This document shows, piece by piece, positions 1 through 5,864 of a DNA stretch of 6,733 nucleotides. The DNA is from Candidatus Zhuqueibacterota bacterium (lineage in GTDB: Bacteria; Zhuqueibacterota; QNDG01), in NCBI GenBank assembly GCA_003645915.1, contig QNDG01000084.1:1-6733 (forward strand), in the 5' to 3' direction. Numbering within the stretch: position 1 is the first letter of the stretch; the number at the start of each line of letters is the position of its first letter. The position numbers were made by a program, and so were the translations under genes. The notes under the pieces were generated by a model, which saw only the letters and a program-made list of their open reading frames with translations, was not told the DNA's origin and did no database searches.

Positions 1-612
1 ATCGTCTGAAGCTTTCCATGAATCCGGATCAAGGTCTGTTACATAAGTACCGCCAAAAGCCAGATTTTTTATCATAAACATATTTGATTTGTAAAGAGGC
101 CGGACAAAAGCTCTGCCACCTACAACTTCAAATCTTCCCAGATTGTTTGTAAATGTCTCAAAACCAAAAACACCGAGATCCAGATCACAAGCCATTCCAA
201 GTTTACGCATATCATAATTAATCTGGTTATTGTAATAATTCATTATAAGTCCGTGTCCCAGGGTTCCTGCGTTTATAGCCCCTACTCTGGCGTAAAAAGA
301 ATCTCCCTTGTATCCGTAACGAAGGTAGCGGATAATACGCGCGTAATCTGCTTTTGTATCCCAGTCCTGAGATCGGATTTTCCCTGTATTTACATTGTAC
401 AGCAGATTCAATCCCAGACCAATTCCGAATTTCCCGATTGAAATATCAGGTTGAAAACTAATCTGATAATATGCCTGATTGTCAATCCACGTTATTCCTA
501 TACCGCCGTCTAATTCATTGGTATCTCCTGTGGGATAGTACCCGGACCACTGAGCTGATCCCACACTCCAAAACAACATACACAACAAAACTATCAACGC
601 AATCTTTTTCAT
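1..612 (-). CDS. Secreted outer-membrane beta-barrel-like protein, C-terminus beyond window (partial)
   Basis: The reading frame is open from an ATG at 612 to the left edge, giving 204 codons with no stop, so the C-terminus is missing. Residues 1-20 form a classic signal peptide: MKK, then a hydrophobic core, ending VGSA before Gln21, a plausible signal peptidase I site. The mature part is rich in Gly, Tyr, Phe and Asn, with alternating polar and hydrophobic residues and short turns (for example residues 36-75 and 104-150), as in outer-membrane beta-strands. A conspicuous motif is ARVGAINAGTLGHGLIMNYY (108-127), followed by GVFGFETF (147-154). I cannot assign a named family, and no enzymatic motif is visible. 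The start is supported by an AGGAGG site 5 nt upstream. It lies 36 nt after the dus stop with no terminator between, so read-through from dus is likely. A periplasmic beta-rich protein is the main alternative to a barrel. Confidence 0.88.
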   Translation of the reverse strand, partial: MKKIALIVLLCMLFWSVGSAQWSGYYPTGDTNELDGGIGITWIDNQAYYQISFQPDISIGKFGIGLGLNLLYNVNTGKIRSQDWDTKADYARIIRYLRYGYKGDSFYARVGAINAGTLGHGLIMNYYNNQINYDMRKLGMACDLDLGVFGFETFTNNLGRFEVVGGRAFVRPLYKSNMFMIKNLAFGGTYVTDLDPDSWKASDD

Positions 613-617
613 TGTAC

Positions 618-623
618 CCTCCT
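618..623 (-). promoter_or_regulatory. Shine-Dalgarno site of the outer-membrane-like gene
   Basis: A perfect AGGAGG on the minus strand sits 5 nt upstream of the ATG at 612. It is the strongest ribosome-binding site in the window and fixes the start that gives the clean signal peptide. It suggests higher translation of this gene than of its neighbours. Confidence 0.8.
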
Positions 624-648
624 GTAGTTTCTGTCAGGATGCTTCTGT

Positions 649-1623
649 TTACGCATCCCTTACAAGGCTGCTGCGAAATTCCATAAGAGTTTCAATAACC
701 TGCTCAGGGTCAGTTAATGAAAATACTTTACCTCTTAATCCGGCGCTGTTCCTCATACCTTTCACGTACCAGCCTATATGTTTGCGCATCTCTTTAACTC
801 CTCGCTCCCTGCCCAGCATTTTAACGGCAAGATTAAAATGGCTGATGCAAATATCTATTTTCTCAGGGTCTTCCGGTTCAGGTATAATCTCTTTTTCAGA
901 GAGCAAAGCGTCAATCTGACGAAAAATCCACGGTTTCCCGAAAGCCCCTCTGCCAACCATAACAAAATCACACCCTGTCTGTAAAATCATTCTTTCTGCA
1001 GATTCCGGATCAGTAATATCGCCGTTGCCGATAACAGGAATTGAAACAGCCTGTTTTACATCTTTAATAATATTCCAGTCCGCTCTGCCGCTGTACCCCA
1101 TACTTCTGGTCCTTGCATGAACAGTTACAGCTTCCACTCCTGCCTGCTCAAGAAGTTTTGCAGCTTCCACCGCATTTATTGAATCTGCATCCCATCCGCT
1201 TCTGATTTTTGCAAAAACAGGAACTGAAACAGCCCCCACGACCTTAGAAGCTATCTCATACATTGTATCAAGATCTTTTAAAAGAGCAGCACCTGCACCC
1301 CGTTTAACAACTTTTTTAACAGGGCATCCGAAATTAATATCTATTAAATCAGGTTTGTACTTTTCAACAAGTCTGGCAGCCTGTTCCATAACTGCAGGAT
1401 CACTGCCGAAAATCTGAAGCCCGAACGGCCTCTCATCATCAAGTATCTCACAAAGTTTCTCAGTTCTCGGGCTGGCATATAAAAGTCCGTCACTACTGAT
1501 AAGCTCGGAAAACATCAGGCCAACGCCAAATTTCTTTACTGTTAATCTGAATGCACGGTCTGCAGCTCCTGCCATTGGCGCAAGCATTGACCTTGTATCA
1601 AGCCTTAAATTACCAATATTCAT
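649..1623 (-). CDS. dusB: tRNA-dihydrouridine synthase, DusB/NifR3 type
   Basis: Flavin-dependent enzyme that reduces specific uridines in the tRNA D-loop to dihydrouridine, using FMN and NAD(P)H in the cytoplasm. From the ATG at 1623 it is 324 aa, normal for DusB. The N-terminal FMN-binding TIM barrel shows LAPMAGAADRAFR (14-26), DINFGCP with the catalytic cysteine at 100, KIRSGWD (139-145), VHARTR (168-173), IGNGDI (198-203) and VGRGAFGKPW (223-232). The C-terminal helical tRNA-binding part carries MRKHIGWYVKG (279-289). The order and spelling of motifs fit the NifR3/DusB subfamily. A TTG at 1641 would add six residues (MSILNI) and has a weak AGG upstream. I prefer the ATG because MNIGNLRL plus the spacing to APMAG matches the family N-terminus. 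The second Ala in MAGAAD replaces the more usual Thr. It does not sit in the dusB-fis arrangement known from gammaproteobacteria. Confidence 0.96.
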   Translation of the reverse strand: MNIGNLRLDTRSMLAPMAGAADRAFRLTVKKFGVGLMFSELISSDGLLYASPRTEKLCEILDDERPFGLQIFGSDPAVMEQAARLVEKYKPDLIDINFGCPVKKVVKRGAGAALLKDLDTMYEIASKVVGAVSVPVFAKIRSGWDADSINAVEAAKLLEQAGVEAVTVHARTRSMGYSGRADWNIIKDVKQAVSIPVIGNGDITDPESAERMILQTGCDFVMVGRGAFGKPWIFRQIDALLSEKEIIPEPEDPEKIDICISHFNLAVKMLGRERGVKEMRKHIGWYVKGMRNSAGLRGKVFSLTDPEQVIETLMEFRSSLVRDA

Positions 1624-1630
1624 TATGTTT

Positions 1631-1659
1631 AATATACTCAACTAACCTGTTATGTGCAA
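1631..1659 (-). promoter_or_regulatory. Candidate sigma70-like promoter for dus
   Basis: On the minus strand TTGCAC (1654-1659; 4 of 6 to TTGACA) is followed after exactly 17 nt by TATATT (1631-1636; 5 of 6 to TATAAT). Seven bases separate the -10 box from the ATG at 1623, so transcription would begin at or next to the A of that ATG, giving a leaderless or nearly leaderless mRNA. It lies in the only gap in the window near 100 nt, where a new transcript would be expected. The match is by eye in AT-rich DNA and could be chance, and the organism's sigma-factor preference is unknown. Confidence 0.35.
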
Positions 1660-1740
1660 GTTTTTAATAAGTCCCTGATATCCACACTCACATAAAAATT
1701 GTCCTCTTCTCTATGCTAATAAAAAAACCGAAAACAACAT

Positions 1741-3411
1741 CTATTTTACAGATTTATAAACAATCTTTCCTCCTACAATTGTATATACAACTTTTGCAGT
1801 CAGAATCTCTTCCGGAGCAACTTTAAGAATGTTTTTATCAAGAACAACAATATCTGCAAACATGCCCTTTTTTAACACTCCCTTTTTGTCCTCCATAAAT
1901 TCTGCAAATGCCGGGCCTGTTGTATAATTTAAAATCGCTTCATGCACAGACAGTCTCTCCTCAGGGAACCATCCTTCCGGAGGAAATCCTGTTGTATCCC
2001 GTCTTGTAACTGCCGCGTATATGCTTACAAGCGGATTTAAGGGCGCTACAGGCCAGTCAGTACCAAAAGCAATGGCAGCTCCGCTCTGCCTTAGACTGTT
2101 CCACGCATACGCATATCTGCACCTTCTTTTCCCGATAAATTTTTCCGCCCAGTGCATATCATCAATACAGTGAAAAGGCTGCATTGATGCTATTACACTT
2201 AGTTCTCTGAACCTTGTGATATCATCTTTTATAAGCACCTGCGCATGTTCTATTCTGTGCCTTGAATCCCTCTTTCCGTTGATTTTCTGAGCATACTCAT
2301 AAGCGTTCAGAACCATATTATTAGCTTTTGTTCCTATTGCATGAATCCCCATCTGAAATCCTCTTCTGTCTGCTTCAGCTACAAGGGTATTCAGTTCATC
2401 CTGAGTATACTGGGGTAGCCCTGTTGTTACAGGACTACCGAGATACGGTTCAAACATTGCCGCACTTCTCGCTCCAAGACTTCCGTCAGCAAAGGCTTTT
2501 AACAAACCGAATCTCACATAAGGGCTGTTATATTTTTTCCGCAGCTTCTCACACCTGTCGAATCCTGTTTCAACAGGAACCATTTCTGTTATTCTGCATG
2601 TAAGGTCATCGCTTTTTTCAAGACTTTTATAAATTTCAAACATCTCAGCAGAAGTGTTTTCCTGTACACTTGTTATTCCCAGTCTCCTGAACTCTTTAAG
2701 AGCAAGTTTTACAGCCTCTGTTTTATGCTCTCTGTCAGGCTCGGGAATGTACTGAGAAACCAATTCCATTGCACTCTCTTTTAAAACACCTGTAGGTTCT
2801 CCGGTTTTTACATCTCTTACTATCTCACCGCCCGGAGGATCAGGTGTATCCTTTGAAATATGAGCAATACGGAGCGCTTTGGAATTAACAAGAACAGCAT
2901 GTCCGCAGATTCTTCGGAGATATATTGGTATGTCAGGCGCAACTGCATCAAGAAATCTTTTTGTAGGCCACTTTTTATCTTTAAAGAGGTTCTGATCCCA
3001 TCCTCTTCCAAGTATCCAGCCTCCGGGTTTTGTTTTTCTTATTTGATTTGCAACCCTTCTTCTGAAATCTCTCAGGGAAGTAACACCTGTAAGATCCACC
3101 TCCATCATGCTTAATCCGCCGCTTAAGAGGTGCAGATGAGCATCATTAAACCCTGCACATGCGAACCTGCCTTTTAAATCAATAATCTCGGTTTCAGGGC
3201 CTTTTAATTTTAAAATATCCTGCAACTCCCCTGCTGCAAAAATTTTATCCCCGCTTACTGCAAGAGCATTAACCACGCCTTTATCAGTTCCTGTAAAAAT
3301 CACACCATTCTTCAGAATCATATCAACAGAAGGATCTCTTTTACTGCAATTACTAAGCACCGATAGAACCAGCATAATAACCCCTGAAAATTTAATAATC
3401 TGATTAAACAT
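1741..3411 (-). CDS. Lipoprotein metal-dependent amidohydrolase (amidohydrolase 3 / YtcJ-like)
   Basis: Predicted metal-dependent hydrolase of the amidohydrolase superfamily, acting on an unidentified C-N or ester bond. From the ATG at 3411 it is 556 aa. Residues 1-21 are a lipoprotein signal peptide (MFNQIIK, hydrophobic stretch, then LSN before Cys22), so the enzyme should be lipid-anchored in the envelope. Asn at -1 of the lipobox is unusual but tolerated. After a small beta domain the barrel begins with NDAHLH (89-94; metal-binding HxH). Then come GRGWDQNLF (135-143), KAFADGSLGARSA (305-317), HAIGT (His357), HRIEHAQV (His385, His389) and FGTDWP (Asp452, the usual catalytic Asp). The C-terminal KKGMFADIVVLD (514-525) is the usual closing segment. 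All expected metal ligands look present. The ATG at 3429, overlapping the permease stop as TAATG, would put MERGVK before the signal peptide. I prefer 3411 for its GAGAGG site. It is the third gene of a tight run after an ABC exporter pair. The substrate cannot be read from sequence. Confidence 0.93.
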   Translation of the reverse strand: MFNQIIKFSGVIMLVLSVLSNCSKRDPSVDMILKNGVIFTGTDKGVVNALAVSGDKIFAAGELQDILKLKGPETEIIDLKGRFACAGFNDAHLHLLSGGLSMMEVDLTGVTSLRDFRRRVANQIRKTKPGGWILGRGWDQNLFKDKKWPTKRFLDAVAPDIPIYLRRICGHAVLVNSKALRIAHISKDTPDPPGGEIVRDVKTGEPTGVLKESAMELVSQYIPEPDREHKTEAVKLALKEFRRLGITSVQENTSAEMFEIYKSLEKSDDLTCRITEMVPVETGFDRCEKLRKKYNSPYVRFGLLKAFADGSLGARSAAMFEPYLGSPVTTGLPQYTQDELNTLVAEADRRGFQMGIHAIGTKANNMVLNAYEYAQKINGKRDSRHRIEHAQVLIKDDITRFRELSVIASMQPFHCIDDMHWAEKFIGKRRCRYAYAWNSLRQSGAAIAFGTDWPVAPLNPLVSIYAAVTRRDTTGFPPEGWFPEERLSVHEAILNYTTGPAFAEFMEDKKGVLKKGMFADIVVLDKNILKVAPEEILTAKVVYTIVGGKIVYKSVK

Positions 3412-3418
3412 CTTAACA

Positions 3419-3424
3419 CCTCTC
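3419..3424 (-). promoter_or_regulatory. Shine-Dalgarno site deciding the amidohydrolase start
   Basis: GAGAGG on the minus strand lies 7 nt upstream of the ATG at 3411. The competing ATG at 3429 has only GGAAG (3437-3441) 7 nt upstream, though it overlaps the permease stop in a TAATG. The stronger site and the standard lipoprotein signal both favour 3411. Confidence 0.6.
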
Positions 3425-3428
3425 TCCA

Positions 3429-5039
3429 TTAAAAATCTTCCGATTTGTCTATAACTTGCCCCAGTCTCCTGACAGCAAAATATTCAACAGCAAAACTCAA
3501 TAAAATCAACACACAAACTGAAAGTATATAATACAAACCGCCTCTGTAGATAAATTTCCCCGACACTACGTAAAGGATTAACACAGGTACAGTGTAGAAT
3601 ATCATCCCAAGAGAACGGGACCTTTGCCCTCTTACACGTTTTTTTGAAAACGGGAAATCTTTAACAAGAAAAAGCCCGAGACACAGTGACAGCACTCCGA
3701 ATACAAACATTACAACTATCTGCAAAAATGCGTGAAAAAACCTTATCCGTAAAAGATACACGGCAAATACAACCAGATAAACAGGAACAAGTACTCTTGA
3801 AAGAATTACTGCATTAGCTCCTCTGTATAGTTTCCCGGGGTTCCGCATCGGTGAAATTTTAAACACCCATGCACCTTCCCAGTCTGTAGAATACTGTATG
3901 AAATTTATAAAAGCAAAAACAATAAATATTGAAAACATAAATGCATAAGAAAATCCTGTACCGGATTCTTTAATAAATGGATCTGTCATAGTTCCGTCAA
4001 AATAGGACATTAACGCGGAAGCTGCAACAATAGCGCTGAGTGATAATATGCCCGCTTTTACACTTCTGTCTCTTTTTATCATTAACATGGTAAGAAAATA
4101 CCCGGCCTTAGTCTCACTGCTCTTTCCAAAACCGGCTTTTTGAGAAACAGTACCTGGCTTAACAGAAACAGATTCGCTCTCTTTTAACTTTTCCGACAAA
4201 TATCCTGCGCCTGCTGCGGAAAATTTCATTCCCCCTGTAAAAATTACAATAATTGAAGCAATCACACCTGCGAAGCTTGCATAAATAATAAACAAATCCG
4301 GGTTTTTACTGAAAATCTCAGTAAATCCTGTAAACCAGACTGACGGTGCAAGTAAGAACCAGAGGGATACATCATTAAAACCTGACTGCAGTACACGGGG
4401 ATCAATCCGGGGTATAAGCTGATAAACCAGAAAAATCACAAGAGTAAAACCAACCTGCATATATGTTATAAATTCCTTAAGTTTTACAGCAGAAATTCTC
4501 TGCAGCAGCAATGTATAGAGAATTACAACAAAAAAACCTGTAACCAGACTTGAAACAGAAGCCGAAAAAAACAGCAAGAAAGGATAAATTACCGTGCTTT
4601 CGTTAAGAAAAAACGCAATTGCGCCCGGCAGAAACGTAAGGCTTGCAGATAGAAGAGATATATAAATTACAAAATTGGCTAATTTCGCAGCGCTGAACGT
4701 TTTTGAATGTACAGGCCTGTACCCGATAATTTCCATATCATCAGGATTTATCAATATGATGTCAAATTCATGAAGAACCGCAAAAAACACCATTACCATT
4801 GTGTAACTTATGACAAAAAAAGCATAAACCTGAGTTGAGGCTCCTTTTGTTAAGAGAGAGAGAGCCAGAAAAAAGCCAAACCAGCCGTAAACAACAAAGG
4901 GTAAAAGAGCCTGGGGAATCAATCTCTTTTTTGTATTCTGTGGTGCGGACCGCGGCCTGAAATCAAGTTTCAGGTGCAGCTTTAACAGCGCAACAAACTG
5001 CTGCCTGTCTATCCCGAATAGTTTTGAAGAATCCGGCAT
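3429..5039 (-). CDS. Large ABC-2-type transporter permease
   Basis: Integral membrane subunit expected to pair with the ATPase encoded just upstream. It is 536 aa with about 11-13 hydrophobic segments by eye, near 43-63, 70-90, 118-146, 150-180, 189-209, 226-238, 248-269, 330-346, 363-383, 409-429, 436-459, 477-496 and 502-523. A charged, Ser/Lys-rich soluble linker (about 280-312) separates two halves. The segment NPDDMEIIGYRPV (98-110), between hydrophobic segments, resembles the 'D-x-E-x-hydrophobic-x-x-x-P' coupling loop often seen in ABC-2 exporter permeases. ABC-2 permeases commonly have six segments, so this may be a full channel in one chain. The start at 5039 follows the ATPase stop by 3 nt (TAG ACT ATG) and has AGGGG 9 nt upstream inside the ATPase gene, suggesting translational coupling. 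The stop TAA overlaps the next candidate ATG. Direction is inferred as export because no solute-binding protein is encoded nearby. The substrate is unknown. Confidence 0.9.
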   Translation of the reverse strand: MPDSSKLFGIDRQQFVALLKLHLKLDFRPRSAPQNTKKRLIPQALLPFVVYGWFGFFLALSLLTKGASTQVYAFFVISYTMVMVFFAVLHEFDIILINPDDMEIIGYRPVHSKTFSAAKLANFVIYISLLSASLTFLPGAIAFFLNESTVIYPFLLFFSASVSSLVTGFFVVILYTLLLQRISAVKLKEFITYMQVGFTLVIFLVYQLIPRIDPRVLQSGFNDVSLWFLLAPSVWFTGFTEIFSKNPDLFIIYASFAGVIASIIVIFTGGMKFSAAGAGYLSEKLKESESVSVKPGTVSQKAGFGKSSETKAGYFLTMLMIKRDRSVKAGILSLSAIVAASALMSYFDGTMTDPFIKESGTGFSYAFMFSIFIVFAFINFIQYSTDWEGAWVFKISPMRNPGKLYRGANAVILSRVLVPVYLVVFAVYLLRIRFFHAFLQIVVMFVFGVLSLCLGLFLVKDFPFSKKRVRGQRSRSLGMIFYTVPVLILYVVSGKFIYRGGLYYILSVCVLILLSFAVEYFAVRRLGQVIDKSEDF

Positions 5040-5042
5040 AGT

Positions 5043-5816
5043 CTAATTCCCCTGGTTGTTAATACTTTTTGAAAGAGCTGCAACTGCAGAGCCCACATCT
5101 CCTGCATCGGTTAACTGTCTAAAAACATCTTCAAGTGAAGATTGTTTTGTCATATTCTCCAGCTCATTTACTGAGCCGTCACCTATTATTCTTCCCTTAT
5201 CAATAATAACAACCCTGTCGCAGAGTTTTTCCACAACTTCAAGAATGTGAGAACAGTAAAAAATTGTTCTTCCCTTATTTGCCATATCTCTTAAAAGCTC
5301 TTTGAATTTAAGTACTGTTGTAGCATCCAATCCGCTCAGAGGCTCATCAAGAAAAAGCACAGAAGGATTGTGGATTAAAGCTGACGTTATAACAACCCTT
5401 TGCTTTTCTCCTTTTGAAAAGGAAATCATTCTTGTGTGAATCTGGTTTTCAAATCCGAAAAATTTTGCAAACTCATTAATACGTTTTTCAAGTATTTCTT
5501 GCTCAACATTGTACAGAGAACCTGTAAACATAAGATATTCATAAGGTGTAAGGCTTTTGTACAATTTGCCTGACTCGGGGACATAACCGATACTTTTTTT
5601 CACTTCAAAAGACTGAGTTATAATATCAAACCCGTTAATCCACGCTTTACCTGCATCAGGTTTCAGCATTGTAGTCAGCAGTTTCACTGTTGTGGTTTTT
5701 CCTGCACCGTTAGGCCCCAGATATCCGCAGATCTGTCCGTCAGGGATTTGGAGTGTTATATTGTCTACTGCTTTTAAAGAACCGAAATTTTTACTCAGAT
5801 TTTCAAGTTTAATCAT
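5043..5816 (-). CDS. ABC transporter ATP-binding protein
   Basis: Cytoplasmic ATPase of 257 aa, a normal size for the ABC-2 exporter class, powering the adjacent permease. Visible motifs are Walker A GPNGAGKTT (34-42), the Q-loop region GYVPES (77-82), signature SFSKGEKQR (132-140), Walker B VLFLDEP (153-159), D-loop SGLD (161-164) and the switch histidine in CSHIL (His190). Two positions differ from the textbook form. Glu81 stands where the Q-loop glutamine is usual, and the signature reads FSKGE rather than LSGGQ. Both variants occur in bacterial exporter ATPases, and the catalytic Lys40, Asp157 and Glu158 are intact, so activity is expected. The C-terminus carries SLEDVFRQL (227-235), the common end motif of this class. 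The ATG at 5816 has AAGGG 8 nt upstream. The permease follows after 3 nt, and ddl ends 48 nt upstream with no clear terminator, so co-transcription is plausible. Confidence 0.96.
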   Translation of the reverse strand: MIKLENLSKNFGSLKAVDNITLQIPDGQICGYLGPNGAGKTTTVKLLTTMLKPDAGKAWINGFDIITQSFEVKKSIGYVPESGKLYKSLTPYEYLMFTGSLYNVEQEILEKRINEFAKFFGFENQIHTRMISFSKGEKQRVVITSALIHNPSVLFLDEPLSGLDATTVLKFKELLRDMANKGRTIFYCSHILEVVEKLCDRVVIIDKGRIIGDGSVNELENMTKQSSLEDVFRQLTDAGDVGSAVAALSKSINNQGN

Positions 5817-5864
5817 TTAAAATACCCTTTTTCATAATGTTCGGTCTGTCTTCAACCTGCCCGC
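5817..5864. other. Short ddl-to-ATPase spacer without a clear terminator
   Basis: These 48 nt separate the ddl stop from the ATPase ATG. On the minus strand they contain the AAGGG ribosome-binding site of the ATPase (5825-5829). I see no GC-rich hairpin with a following T-run and no good -35/-10 pair. The simplest reading is that the transcript continues from ddl into the exporter genes. Confidence 0.4.

Noticed and set aside
253..686. Plus-strand open frames at 253-441 and 471-686
   Set aside because: They lie antisense to the outer-membrane-like gene and the dus 3' end, both strongly supported on the minus strand. Their translations show no domain-like composition.
1650..1691. A 13-codon GTG-started frame in the gap before dus, with AGAGGA about 10 nt upstream
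   Set aside because: It is very short, has no recognisable pattern such as an attenuator hairpin or codon run, and overlaps the candidate promoter. Chance is likely.
1711..1740. A 9-codon ATG frame (MLFSVFLLA) just after the amidohydrolase stop
   Set aside because: There is no dedicated ribosome-binding site beyond the end of the previous gene, and the length is within chance expectation in AT-rich DNA.
1708..1740. T-rich run after the amidohydrolase stop as a possible terminator
   Set aside because: Seven T residues occur on the minus strand, but no stable GC-rich stem precedes them, so I do not call an intrinsic terminator.
2328..3114. Open frames of 60-90 codons inside the amidohydrolase gene on both strands
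   Set aside because: The amidohydrolase frame carries complete family motifs across the whole region, so these are by-products of its codon pattern.
5810..5836. An 8-codon ATG frame (MKKGILND) overlapping the ATPase start
   Set aside because: It is out of frame with the ATPase and has no clear ribosome-binding site. It most likely arises by chance around the AAGGG site.
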